DNA from: DATEVL01 sp035281845
GTDB lineage: Bacteria > Chloroflexota > Anaerolineae > Anaerolineales > E44-bin32
Length of the DNA: 64,000 nucleotides
NCBI GenBank assembly: GCA_035281845.1
Contig: DATEVL010000082.1
Coordinates: 14,123-78,122, forward strand
Direction: 5' to 3'
The notes under the pieces were generated by a model. It had not been told where the DNA came from. It was given only the letters and a program-made list of their open reading frames with translations, and did no database searches. Shown here piece after piece: positions 49,657 through 58,085 of the stretch (positions within the stretch are counted from its first letter, which is position 1; each line of letters opens with the position of its first letter). The translations under genes were made by a program, and so were the position numbers.

Positions 49657-52092
49657 GTGAGCCCTGGTGAGCCGGTGCAGAAACTGACGCTTCCCGTCAC
49701 GGGGATGACTTGCGCCAACTGCGTATCGACCATCGAGCGCAACTTGCGCCGGTTGGACGGCGTCGAGCAGGCGAGCGTCAGCCTGGCTTCGGAGCGGGCC
49801 AGCGTTCAATTCGACCCGGCCAAGGTCGACGCCCGGCGCCTGGTCGAGCGCGTGCGTCGCGCGGGCTACGATGTCGCATTGGGAGATGTCCGCCTGGCCG
49901 TCTCGCGGATGGCGGACGACAGTGACGCACGGCGGCTCGAGCGGACGCTTCTGGGGCTGCCGGGAGTCGTCGAAGCCGAGATCAGCTACGCCGCCGAGCG
50001 GGCGCGGATCCGATACCTTCCAACCGAGATCACGCCGGCTGAGGTGCGCCGGGCCATCGAAGCGCAGGGCTTTGAAGCGCTGGAACGGTCCTCCGCCACC
50101 GAGGACGTCGAACGCGACGCGCGCGAACGGGAGATCCAACGGCAGCGCCGTCGGTTGATCGTCGGGCTGGTTTTCACGGTTCCACTCTTTCTCCTGTCGA
50201 TGGCTTCCGACTTCGGCCTCTTGCCGATGGCCTTTGCCCACTCGGCCGCCCTGGGATGGGTCCAGTTCGCTTTGGCGACGCCCGTCCAGTTCTACGTCGG
50301 AGGCCAGTATTACACCGGTGCCTACAAGGCGCTGCGTAACGGCACGGCCAACATGGACGTCTTGATCGCCATGGGGTCTTCGGCGGCGTACTTCTACTCC
50401 GTGGCCGTCCTGCTTGGCTTGGCCCAGGGGCACCTGTATTTCGAGACCGCCGCGGTCATCGTCACCTTGATCGTGCTCGGGAAATACCTGGAGGCGCGCG
50501 CCCGTGGCCGGACGAGCGAGGCCATCCGCAAGCTGATGCGGCTTCGACCGCAGACGGCGCATGTCGTCCGCCAGGGTGAGGAGCTCGAGATTCCGGTCGA
50601 TGAAGTCCGCGTCGGCGACGTCTTCATCGTCCGACCCGGGGAGAAGATCCCGGTCGATGGACTCGTCCTGGAAGGCGCCTCCAGTGTGGATGAATCGATG
50701 CTGACCGGTGAGTCGATGCCGGTCGACAAGGCGCCGGGCGCGGACGTGATCGGCGCGACCCTCAACCGGCTGGGCCGTTTGAAGGCCGAGGCGCGGCGAG
50801 TGGGAAACGACACGACGCTGGCGCAGATCATCCGACTGGTCGAGGAGGCGCAGGCGACCAAGGCCCCCATCCAGCGGCTCGCCGACCGGGTGTCGGCAGT
50901 CTTCGTCCCGATTGTGCTGCTCGTGGCCGCGGCGACATTCCTTGGCTGGTATCTGCTGGCGCCTACGCCCAATCCCGGCAACACGGTCTTCTCGCAAGCG
51001 TTGATCCATGCGGTTGCCGTGCTGGTCATCGCCTGCCCGTGCGCCATGGGGTTGGCCACGCCGACGGCGGTGATGGTCGGGACCGGGCGAGGCGCCGAAA
51101 TGGGAATCCTCTTCAAATCAGGCGAGGCGCTGGAGACGGCAGGGCGGACGACCGCCGTCATCCTCGACAAGACCGGCACGATCACTCGTGGGCAGCCCTC
51201 GGTGACGGATGTCGTCCTGCGCGAGGCCGGGAACGAAAGCGCGTTTCTGCGTCTTGTTGCCGGCGCCGAGCGCGGTTCGGAGCACCCGCTGGCGGAAGCC
51301 GTCATAGCCTTGGCGCGAGAACGGAAGCTGCAAGTTCCCGAGCCGCAATCGCTGACCGCCATTCCGGGTGAAGGGATCGAGGCCCTGGTCGAGGGCCGGA
51401 AGATTCTGATCGGGACGACGGCCTTCCTTGCGCATCGTGGGGTGAGTCTGGATGGACTGGCCGACGAGGTCCAGGCCCTGCAGCGGCAGGCGAAGACGGC
51501 CGTGGTCGTGGCGATCGATGGACGGGCCGAGGGGGCGCTGGGTATCGCCGACGCCGTCAAGGAAGGCTCCGTCGAGGCGATCGGCCAGCTGCGCTCGATG
51601 GGCCTGCGGGTGATCATGATCAGCGGCGACAACCAGGCGACGGCGGGCGCCATCGGTGCGGAGGTGGGACTGGCTGAGACGGAAGTCCGGGGAGGGGTGC
51701 TCCCCGGGGGCAAGTCCTCCGAAGTGGCGGCCCTCCAATCGAGCGGCGAACGCGTCGCCATGGCCGGCGATGGCATCAACGATGCGCCGGCGCTGGCCCA
51801 AGCGGACGTCGGGATGGCGATCGGTACGGGCGCGGATGTCGCCGTGTCGACCGCGCCGGTCACCCTGATCAGCGGCGACCTGCGCGGGGTGCCGCGCGCG
51901 ATCGGGTTGTCGCGGCGCACGCTGCACACCATCCGGCAGAATCTCTTCTGGGCGCTGTTCTACAATGTCGTCCTCATTCCGGCGGCGGCCTTCGGTCTGC
52001 TGACCCCGGTGTTGGCCGCGGCGGCGATGGCCTCCAGCTCGGTCTTCGTCGTGACCAACAGCCTGCGGCTGCGAAACGTTCGCCTGGTCTAG
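49657..52092 (+). CDS. copA: Cu(+)-exporting P1B-type ATPase CopA
   Basis: An 811-residue inner-membrane copper efflux pump. First HMA domain with GMTCANC (Cys19, Cys22). A second HMA fold (about 83-150) has lost its CxxC, reading SRMADDSDARR. Eight helices, transport motif CPC (460-462), phosphorylation motif DKTGT (Asp504), TGES in the actuator, and GDGINDAPAL in the hinge. The HP dipeptide in GSEHPLAEA marks the P1B class. GTG start with AAGGA. Last gene of the CsoR-controlled operon. Confidence 0.96.
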   Translation: MSPGEPVQKLTLPVTGMTCANCVSTIERNLRRLDGVEQASVSLASERASVQFDPAKVDARRLVERVRRAGYDVALGDVRLAVSRMADDSDARRLERTLLGLPGVVEAEISYAAERARIRYLPTEITPAEVRRAIEAQGFEALERSSATEDVERDAREREIQRQRRRLIVGLVFTVPLFLLSMASDFGLLPMAFAHSAALGWVQFALATPVQFYVGGQYYTGAYKALRNGTANMDVLIAMGSSAAYFYSVAVLLGLAQGHLYFETAAVIVTLIVLGKYLEARARGRTSEAIRKLMRLRPQTAHVVRQGEELEIPVDEVRVGDVFIVRPGEKIPVDGLVLEGASSVDESMLTGESMPVDKAPGADVIGATLNRLGRLKAEARRVGNDTTLAQIIRLVEEAQATKAPIQRLADRVSAVFVPIVLLVAAATFLGWYLLAPTPNPGNTVFSQALIHAVAVLVIACPCAMGLATPTAVMVGTGRGAEMGILFKSGEALETAGRTTAVILDKTGTITRGQPSVTDVVLREAGNESAFLRLVAGAERGSEHPLAEAVIALARERKLQVPEPQSLTAIPGEGIEALVEGRKILIGTTAFLAHRGVSLDGLADEVQALQRQAKTAVVVAIDGRAEGALGIADAVKEGSVEAIGQLRSMGLRVIMISGDNQATAGAIGAEVGLAETEVRGGVLPGGKSSEVAALQSSGERVAMAGDGINDAPALAQADVGMAIGTGADVAVSTAPVTLISGDLRGVPRAIGLSRRTLHTIRQNLFWALFYNVVLIPAAAFGLLTPVLAAAAMASSSVFVVTNSLRLRNVRLV

Positions 52093-52267
52093 GCCGGAAG
52101 CCTGCGGGTCCGATCGCGTTCAGGCTACTCGAGACAAGGCAAGCGACCCACCACTTGATTCCAGGGCCGTCACCTGGGGGAGAGGTTCGCTCGAAGGGTC
52201 GTGGGGGGCGTGGGCTTGCCGCATGGGTATGAGACTGTTATCCTGGGACGTCTAAGAGAACGGCGAC

Positions 52268-53308
52268 ATGAGCAGGCTGCGACCAGAGCTTTCCCGACGG
52301 GACTTCCTCAAACTGAGCGGGGCGACCTTCGGCGCTTCCATGCTGCCACGCTTCTCCGTGGTCGGCGGGGTTCCGTCCCCGTCCGATCGGCTGTGCCGCG
52401 TTACCGAACTCGAGACGGCGATCCGCTCGCGGCCCAACCCCGAGTCTTCCGAGGTGACCGTGGCCCACCTGGACGACGTCCTGGTCGTCGGGCGCGAGGT
52501 CGTCGGCCGCGGCGTCTTCCCGCACAACCACATATGGTTCGAAACTCCCCAGGGGTTCGTCTGGTCTTCCGACGCGCAGCCGGTGCGGAACGCGCCTAAC
52601 CCGTTGGAATCGCGGATCGCCGCCGAAGGAATCTGGACGGAGATCACCGTCCCCTTCGTTGACGGGCGCAGGTTGCCCGATCCTGCCGCCCCGATCCGCT
52701 ACCGGCTGTACTACTCGATGGTGCTCAATGTCAACGAAGTTGTCGTCGATTCCGATGGAGCGGCGTGGTATCGGGTGGAGGACGAGAACGCCGTCGTGAT
52801 GTACGCCCCGGGCGAAGCTTTCCGGCGAATCACGCCGCAGGAAATAACACCGCTCGGTCAACCGGACGCGCCCAAGGTCATCCGCGTCAACCTCGATCGG
52901 CAGGACCTGTCGGCGATGGAGGGAGGGGTCGAGGTCTACTATTGCCGAATTTCCTCGGGTTACTCCTTCACCAAAGAAGGGGAGCGAGTCTGGAACACGC
53001 CGATCGGCCAGAACTGGACGTGGCGGAAGATGATCTCACGCCACATGTCCGGCGGCGACCTGGTTTCCGGCTACGATCTCCCCGGAGTTGGCTGGACGAT
53101 TCTGTTCAGCGGCACCGGCGCCGCCGTGCATTCCACCTACTGGCACAACGACTTCGGCACCCCCCGCTCACGCGGTTGCATCAATGTGCTTCCGGAGGAC
53201 GCCAAGTGGCTGTTCCGCTGGTCGAATCCTCCCGTCGCTTACAAGCCGGGCGACGTAACTTCTCTGTTTCCGAATCCGGGAACGCCGGTCGCGGTGCAGG
53301 AGTTCTAG
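52268..53308 (+). CDS. Tat-exported L,D-transpeptidase (YkuD)
   Basis: A 346-residue exported enzyme. A twin-arginine signal (SRRDFLKLSGA) leads the protein. The C-terminal YkuD domain has the catalytic motif HSTYWHNDFGTPRSRGCINV with nucleophile Cys304. It probably makes 3-3 cross-links in peptidoglycan or links proteins to it. The 150 residues between are a beta-rich domain of unknown type. The CcdA gene starts 4 nt later, so a thiol-redox link to this Cys enzyme is possible. Confidence 0.9.
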   Translation: MSRLRPELSRRDFLKLSGATFGASMLPRFSVVGGVPSPSDRLCRVTELETAIRSRPNPESSEVTVAHLDDVLVVGREVVGRGVFPHNHIWFETPQGFVWSSDAQPVRNAPNPLESRIAAEGIWTEITVPFVDGRRLPDPAAPIRYRLYYSMVLNVNEVVVDSDGAAWYRVEDENAVVMYAPGEAFRRITPQEITPLGQPDAPKVIRVNLDRQDLSAMEGGVEVYYCRISSGYSFTKEGERVWNTPIGQNWTWRKMISRHMSGGDLVSGYDLPGVGWTILFSGTGAAVHSTYWHNDFGTPRSRGCINVLPEDAKWLFRWSNPPVAYKPGDVTSLFPNPGTPVAVQEF

Positions 53309-53312
53309 CCGG

Positions 53313-54035
53313 ATGACAGCCCAGGACGTGACGATCCCGTTGGCGTTTCTGGCCGGCATGGCGTCTTTTCTTTCTCCCTGCGTGTTGGCTCTGGTCCCAG
53401 CCTATATCGGCTACTTGAGCGGCCGGTCGGTGACGGCCGAGGGAGTCGTCGTCGAGAACCGCTGGGAAACCTTCGGCCACGGCCTGGCTTTCGTAGCCGG
53501 GTTCAGCGTTGTCTTCATCTCTCTCGGCGCGGCGGCATCGTTGATCGGGGCGGTGCTCTATGACCTGCGCATTTGGCTGGCCCGCATCGGCGGTGTGATC
53601 GTGGTCATCTTCGGGCTTCACACGATGGGCGTCATCAACATTCCTTTTCTCAACTACGACACCCGCCGCCAGATGAGACCCAAGTCCGGCATGGACTATG
53701 GCTCGTCGGCGATGATGGGCGTCTTCTTCTCCGCCGGCTGGGCGCCGTGCGTCGGCCCCGTGCTCGGCGTCGTGCTGACTCTGGCCATTAGCACCGGCAA
53801 CCTCAACCAGGGCGTGATCCTGCTGGCGGCTTATTCGGCCGGGCTGGCGATCCCTTTCCTGCTCGCCGCCCTGGGCGTCGGCCGGGCAGCCGAACTCATG
53901 CGCCAGCACGGCCGCACCGTAGCCATCGTCTCGCGCGTGACGGGCGTGGTGATGGTCATCGTCGGCGTGCTGCTCTTCACCGGAACCCTGCAGACCCTGG
54001 CGCGCTTCGGGTTCTTCATTCCCCTGGGGTTGTAG
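53313..54035 (+). CDS. ccdA: Cytochrome c biogenesis protein CcdA
   Basis: A 240-residue thiol-disulfide transporter with six helices, passing electrons from cytosolic thioredoxin to periplasmic thioredoxin-like proteins. The two conserved Cys sit in SFLSPCVLALVPAYIGYL and FFSAGWAPCVGPVLGVVL. It lies 4 nt after the L,D-transpeptidase gene and directly before the TlpA-like gene, its expected partner. It would support heme attachment in CoxB and the octaheme cytochrome. Confidence 0.94.
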   Translation: MTAQDVTIPLAFLAGMASFLSPCVLALVPAYIGYLSGRSVTAEGVVVENRWETFGHGLAFVAGFSVVFISLGAAASLIGAVLYDLRIWLARIGGVIVVIFGLHTMGVINIPFLNYDTRRQMRPKSGMDYGSSAMMGVFFSAGWAPCVGPVLGVVLTLAISTGNLNQGVILLAAYSAGLAIPFLLAALGVGRAAELMRQHGRTVAIVSRVTGVVMVIVGVLLFTGTLQTLARFGFFIPLGL

Positions 54036-54614
54036 TTGGAACTCCGCTCGGCTAAGCGGTCTCGGCGCGTGACTTGGCTCGCCGCGGGCGGTGGGATGCT
54101 CTTGGGCGTGGCGATTGGCCTCATCGCCTTCACTACTCCCGTCTCATCTCCGACCCCGGCCGTTGCCGCCACCCACGGACCGGAGGCGGCTCCGGTTGTC
54201 GCCGCGCCGGCGCCGGACTTCGAGTTAGAAACCGTCGATGGCGAGTCCATCCGACTGAGCGATCTTCGGGGCAAGGTCGTGGCGGTCAACTTCTGGGCGA
54301 CCTGGTGCTCGCCCTGTCGGTTGGAGATGCCGGATCTGCAGGCCAGAGCCGATGCCTACGGCGACCGCCTGGCCGTGCTCGGAGTGAACTTCGACGAGAC
54401 CCCGGCCGAAGTGAAGGCCTTTCGAGACGAGGTCGGAGTGCACTTCCCGCTCTTGCTGGATCCGGGCGCAGCCGTGCAGCGCCTCTACCGCGTGGTCGGG
54501 TATCCGACGACCTACTTCATCGACCCGGAGGGTATCATTCGATTCCAGCACCTTGGATTGATGTCCGCCGAGCAGATGGACAACTACCTCGAGCAACTGG
54601 GGTTGGCTTCATGA
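54036..54614 (+). CDS. TlpA/ResA-like thioredoxin-fold protein
   Basis: A 192-residue membrane-anchored thiol-disulfide oxidoreductase. One helix (residues 13-33) is followed by a linker and a TlpA domain with active site NFWATWCSPCRLEMP (Cys91, Cys94) and GYPTTYFID containing the cis-Pro. The TTG start follows the ccdA stop with no gap. Probably reduces apocytochrome c heme-site cysteines using electrons from CcdA. Its stop overlaps the next ATG by 4 nt. Confidence 0.93.
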   Translation: MELRSAKRSRRVTWLAAGGGMLLGVAIGLIAFTTPVSSPTPAVAATHGPEAAPVVAAPAPDFELETVDGESIRLSDLRGKVVAVNFWATWCSPCRLEMPDLQARADAYGDRLAVLGVNFDETPAEVKAFRDEVGVHFPLLLDPGAAVQRLYRVVGYPTTYFIDPEGIIRFQHLGLMSAEQMDNYLEQLGLAS

Positions 54615-55597
54615 TTCGGGTCACGTTGTTCACCAAGAAAGACTGCAGCTTGTGCGACCAGGCCAAGGCGGATCTCGCCGAGCTGCAAGCGATCGTCCCG
54701 CACCGCCTGGTCGAGGTGGACGTCGAAACCGACAGACTGCTGATGGAGCGGCACGGCGAGGAAGTCCCCGTGGTCGAGGTCGGCGCGTACACCCTGCGCG
54801 CCCCCTTCAGTCAGACCGACCTCAAGGTCGCCCTGCTCGCGGCGCAGCAGGGTCGCCCGGCCGCTCCACCGCTCACCGGTTCCGCCCGGGAGCGGGCGAT
54901 CGGCATGAATCGAATCGCCCACGGTTTCTCGCGGCATTGGCTGGCCGTCCTGAACACGATCGTCTTCCTGTACGTGGCGCTCCCATTCTTGGCGCCGGTC
55001 CTCATGAAGGCCGGCGCGGAAAGGCCAGCGCGCTGGATCTATACAATCTATTCTCCGGTCTGTCATCAACTGGCATTCCGATCCTGGTTCCTCTTCGGGG
55101 AACAGCCGGCGTATCCCCGGGCGCTGGCCGGCACCACGCTGGCCTCCTACGGAGACTCCACCGGACTCTCCGAGGGGGACCTGCTGGCGGCCAGGCAGTT
55201 CATCGGCAATGGGCGCCTCGGGTACAAGGTCGCCTTCTGTGAGCGCGACGTGGCCATCTACGGCGGGATCTTGTTGGGCGGCCTGGCCTTCGCCCTGGTG
55301 CGCGGCCGGGTGAAGCCGCTGTCGATTTGGATCTGGTTCTTCGTCGGCGTCCTTCCGATGGCGATCGACGGTGGATCGCAGTTGATCTCGGGGATTCCGC
55401 TCTTTCCGGCGGGCTTGAGCCCGCGCGAGAGCACGCCGTTGCTGCGAACCATGACCGGGATGCTCTTCGGTGTGCTCAATGTGTGGCTGGCCTATCCGTA
55501 CCTTGAGCGATCGATGACGGAGACGCGGGCGGCGGCCGCCGTGAATCTGGCCAGAGCCGACGTCGGCCCGCCGAGCTCTGCCGGACCCCCGGCGTGA
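54611..55597 (+). CDS. Glutaredoxin-like domain fused to DUF2085 membrane domain
   Basis: A 328-residue protein joining a cytosolic glutaredoxin-like domain (1-80, active site KKDCSLCDQA, Cys12/Cys15; EEVPVVEVG with cis-Pro) to a membrane domain of four or five helices. The latter matches DUF2085: SPVCHQLAFRSWFLFG (Cys151, His152), VAFCERDVAIYGGIL (Cys210) and PMAIDGGSQL. ATG in an ATGA overlap with the TlpA-like gene. The fusion and neighbours imply a membrane thiol-redox role; the exact reaction is unknown. A frame extending back to 54074 is rejected. Confidence 0.85.
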   Translation: MIRVTLFTKKDCSLCDQAKADLAELQAIVPHRLVEVDVETDRLLMERHGEEVPVVEVGAYTLRAPFSQTDLKVALLAAQQGRPAAPPLTGSARERAIGMNRIAHGFSRHWLAVLNTIVFLYVALPFLAPVLMKAGAERPARWIYTIYSPVCHQLAFRSWFLFGEQPAYPRALAGTTLASYGDSTGLSEGDLLAARQFIGNGRLGYKVAFCERDVAIYGGILLGGLAFALVRGRVKPLSIWIWFFVGVLPMAIDGGSQLISGIPLFPAGLSPRESTPLLRTMTGMLFGVLNVWLAYPYLERSMTETRAAAAVNLARADVGPPSSAGPPA

Positions 55598-55603
55598 TAA
55601 ACT
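55598..55603 (+). promoter_or_regulatory. -10 box (TAAACT) 6 nt before pgeF
   Basis: TAAACT follows the stop codon of the previous gene and is 6 nt from the pgeF ATG, so the transcript should start at or next to the start codon. Confidence 0.5.
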
Positions 55604-55609
55604 GGCCTC

Positions 55610-56392
55610 ATGCCCTTCCTCGACGTCGGGCCGCTGCGCATCTTCCAATTTGAATCGCTGCAATCGAATGGGGTCGAACACGGAATCCTGACTCGCCGCG
55701 GTGGGGTGAGCCCTGCGCCATGGGCCTCGCTCAATCTGGGCGCGGGTGTAGGCGACGAGTCTGAACGCGTGCAGATCAACCGCCGACGGGCGGTGGAGGC
55801 CTTGGGGCTTCGGCCGGAATCGATCTACGATGTCTGGCAGATTCACTCGGCGACGGTCGTTGTGGCCGATGGGCCGCGGGCCGAGGCCGCGCCGATCCAG
55901 GCCGACGCCATCCTCACCAACCGGCCCGCCGTGACGCTCCTCATGCGATTCGCGGATTGCGTCCCGATCCTTCTCGTCGATCCGAGACGGGAAGCCATCG
56001 GTCTGGTGCATGCCGGCTGGCTGGGGACCGTCCGCCAGGTGCTGCGGTCGGCGGTGCGCCGAATGGCCGAGAGCTTCGGCAGCCGGCCCGAGGACTTGCG
56101 CGCCGGCCTCGGCCCCTCGATCGCCGGCCATCACTACCCGGTGGGCCCGGAAGTCGTTGCTGCGTTTCGTCAGGCCTTCGGGGAGTCGGCCGAGGCGCAT
56201 CTTTCGAAAGATGGCGACCGTATCCATCTCGACCTGTGGTCGGCGAATGTCCAGTTGTTGCGCGAGGAAGGCCTGACGCAAGTCGAGGTCTGCGGCCTGT
56301 GCAGCGTCTGCCTCCCACAGGACTGGTTCTCCCATCGCGGCGAGCACGGGACGACCGGACGTTTTGGCGCGGCCCTCGCCCTGAGCGCGTAG
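55610..56392 (+). CDS. pgeF: Peptidoglycan editing factor PgeF (laccase-domain, YfiH)
   Basis: A 260-residue cytosolic enzyme that clears mis-incorporated L-Ser-containing muropeptide precursors. Family marks: EHGILTRRGGVSPAPWASLNL, VWQIHSATVVVAD, the zinc-site segment MRFADCVPILL with VHAGWLGT, and CSVCLPQDWFSHR near the end. It is separated from the redox operon by its own leaderless-type promoter. yggS and yggT follow after a repeat block, the common pgeF-yggS-yggT order. Confidence 0.93.
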   Translation: MPFLDVGPLRIFQFESLQSNGVEHGILTRRGGVSPAPWASLNLGAGVGDESERVQINRRRAVEALGLRPESIYDVWQIHSATVVVADGPRAEAAPIQADAILTNRPAVTLLMRFADCVPILLVDPRREAIGLVHAGWLGTVRQVLRSAVRRMAESFGSRPEDLRAGLGPSIAGHHYPVGPEVVAAFRQAFGESAEAHLSKDGDRIHLDLWSANVQLLREEGLTQVEVCGLCSVCLPQDWFSHRGEHGTTGRFGAALALSA

Positions 56393-56734
56393 CGATGGAC
56401 CACGGAGACCTAGAATCATGGCCCTGCCGCCACTCACCCCTTCGGGCGCACCTTCGGGTGCACCTTGGGTGTGCGCCGCCCTCACCCCTTCGGGTGCGCC
56501 GAAGGGCGTGGCGCCCTGCCCCCTGGGCGCGCCCGAAGGGGCGTAGAGGGCGAACGGCGTAGAGGCCGAAGGGGCGAAGCCAGGACCGACTGGAGCCGGT
56601 GGCCACCGCGCTAGCGTCCCGGAGGGGATCGCGCTTCGGCCTCTACAGGCCGCCAAGGGCGCATGCCGAAGGGCATTGGGCGCCACGTAGTTTTCGTGGT
56701 GGTCTAGAGGCGACGGCTTTTCAGGAAGATCGTG
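56393..56734. repeat. Intergenic GC-rich palindromic repeats before yggS
   Basis: The gap (342 bp) holds the GC-rich family at about 56434-56577: CTCACCCCTTCGGGCGCACC, CACCCCTTCGGGTG, GAAGGGCGTGGCGCCC and GAAGGGGCGTAGAGGGCG. A further worn copy at 56636-56670 has CGGCCTCTACAGGCCG and GCCAAGGGCG. AGGAAG at 56722-56727 is the likely yggS ribosome site. Confidence 0.7.
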
Positions 56735-57457
56735 ATGACACCGCCGCAGGTAGACGCCATTCGTGTCCGGTTGGAATCCGTCCAGCGGCGGATCGCCGAG
56801 GCGGCTTGGCGATCCGGTCGAGAACCGGTGGCGGTCCGGCTGGTGACGGTGACCAAGGGCCACTCCGTCGAGACGATTCGTGCGGCCTTCAGCTGCGGGC
56901 TCCGGGCGTTTGGGGAGAACCGCGTGGAGGAAGCGCTGCCGAAGATGGCCGCGCTGGCCGACCTGAACGGCGTCGAATGGCACTTGATCGGTCCGCTGCA
57001 GAGTCGGAAGGTGCAGTTGGTCGGCACAGGGTTTACCCTGATCCACGCCGTGGATCGGCTGAAAATTGCGCGCCGTCTCCACGAGCACGCCTTGGGGGTC
57101 GACCGGCCTCAGCCGGTGCTGCTGGAGTGCAACGTCTCCGGCGAAAGCTCGAAAGCCGGCTGGCGCCTCGATGTCGAGGCTTCGTGGGAGAGTGTGCTCG
57201 GCGAACTGCGTGAGATTTCACGCCTTCCCGGTCTCTCCGTGCGCGGTCTGATGACGATGGCGCCGTTGGGCGCCGACTCCGAGCTGCAGCGGGAGGCCTT
57301 CCGCCGATTGGCCCGCCTGCAGGAGTTCCTCGCCGCCCGGTTGGGGTGCGCGCTGCCGGAGCTGTCGATGGGGATGTCGGATGATTTCGAGGTGGCGGTG
57401 GAGGCGGGGGCGACCCTGGTTCGAATCGGGCGGGCGATTCTGGGCGAGCGGATGTAA
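56735..57457 (+). CDS. yggS: YggS family pyridoxal 5'-phosphate homeostasis protein
   Basis: A 240-residue PLP-binding protein with an alanine-racemase-like barrel and no second domain. PLP Lys lies in VRLVTVTKGHSVETI, and FGENRVEEALPK, HLIGPLQSRK and SMGMSDDFEVAVEAGATLVRIGRA are all typical. It balances PLP supply and amino/keto-acid pools. GTG at 56732 is an equally near start; ATG 56735 is used. yggT begins 10 nt downstream. Confidence 0.95.
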   Translation: MTPPQVDAIRVRLESVQRRIAEAAWRSGREPVAVRLVTVTKGHSVETIRAAFSCGLRAFGENRVEEALPKMAALADLNGVEWHLIGPLQSRKVQLVGTGFTLIHAVDRLKIARRLHEHALGVDRPQPVLLECNVSGESSKAGWRLDVEASWESVLGELREISRLPGLSVRGLMTMAPLGADSELQREAFRRLARLQEFLAARLGCALPELSMGMSDDFEVAVEAGATLVRIGRAILGERM

Positions 57458-57460
57458 ACT
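57455..57460 (+). promoter_or_regulatory. -10 box (TAAACT) overlapping yggS stop
   Basis: TAAACT includes the yggS stop TAA and ends 7 nt before the yggT ATG, the same arrangement as at pgeF. Confidence 0.45.
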
Positions 57461-57467
57461 ACACCCC

Positions 57468-57716
57468 ATGGTGACGATCGTCCAGTGGCTCACGACGGCG
57501 CTCACGCTGCTGATTCTGGCCGACATATTGGTGAGCTTCCTCCTCGACCCCTTTCATCCGGTACGAAGGAGTCTTGATGCGGTGGTCCATCCCTTGTTGG
57601 CCCCCATCCGGCGCTTCCTTCCCTCGGTCGGAATGTTAGACTTCAGCCCGTTCGTCCTTTTGATTCTGGTTCAGGTCCTCGGGGGTCTCCTTATCCGGTT
57701 CTTCTCATCGGGCTGA
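57468..57716 (+). CDS. YggT family membrane protein
   Basis: An 82-residue protein with two hydrophobic helices joined by a loop, one half of the usual YggT tandem. VVHPLLAPIRRFLPSVGMLDFSPFVLLILVQ is the family signature. It often neighbours yggS and cell-division genes and affects membrane or osmotic functions. ATG 57468; the frame opens earlier but lies inside yggS. Confidence 0.88.
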   Translation: MVTIVQWLTTALTLLILADILVSFLLDPFHPVRRSLDAVVHPLLAPIRRFLPSVGMLDFSPFVLLILVQVLGGLLIRFFSSG

Positions 57717-57764
57717 GGCGGCCGACCTGATCGGCGGACCTCGTCGGGTGTTACGCGAGGTGGT

Positions 57765-58085
57765 ATGCGGAAGTTCAAACTGCATGACGGGAAGAGTGGG
57801 GCAGCGCTGACCGTCCGGGTGACGCCGCGTGCCCGGCGAACCGAGGTCGCCGAGCTCCTCGAGGACGGCACCTTGAGGATCCGCTTGACCGCGCCTCCGG
57901 TGGAGGGGAAGGCCAACGCCGCTCTGATCGAGTTCCTGGCCGAAGTCCTCGGCACCCGCAAGAGCCGGATCGAGATCGTCGCCGGAGAGAAGGGCCTGGA
58001 CAAGATCGTTTCCATCACTGACATGTCGGCCGTCGAAGTGCAGCAGCGTTTACAGGAATGGATTGACGAGCACGAAGATGCTTGA
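57765..58085 (+). CDS. DUF167 (YggU/UPF0235) protein
   Basis: A 106-residue cytosolic protein. The family core is clear: LTVRVTPRARRTEV, LRIRLTAPPVEGKANAALIEFLAEVLG, KSRIEIVAGEKGLDKIV. It starts 48 nt after yggT and completes the pgeF-yggS-yggT-yggU cluster. Function not established. Confidence 0.92.
   Translation: MRKFKLHDGKSGAALTVRVTPRARRTEVAELLEDGTLRIRLTAPPVEGKANAALIEFLAEVLGTRKSRIEIVAGEKGLDKIVSITDMSAVEVQQRLQEWIDEHEDA

Noticed and set aside
49471..51932. Two long minus-strand frames over copA
   Set aside because: Antisense to an unmistakable CopA ATPase; the translations have no domain character and are rich in Arg, Ser and Pro.
54584..57088. 834-codon minus-strand open frame
   Set aside because: It lies opposite the glutaredoxin-DUF2085, pgeF and yggS genes and a repeat block, all with clear family motifs. 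High GC makes long antisense frames common.
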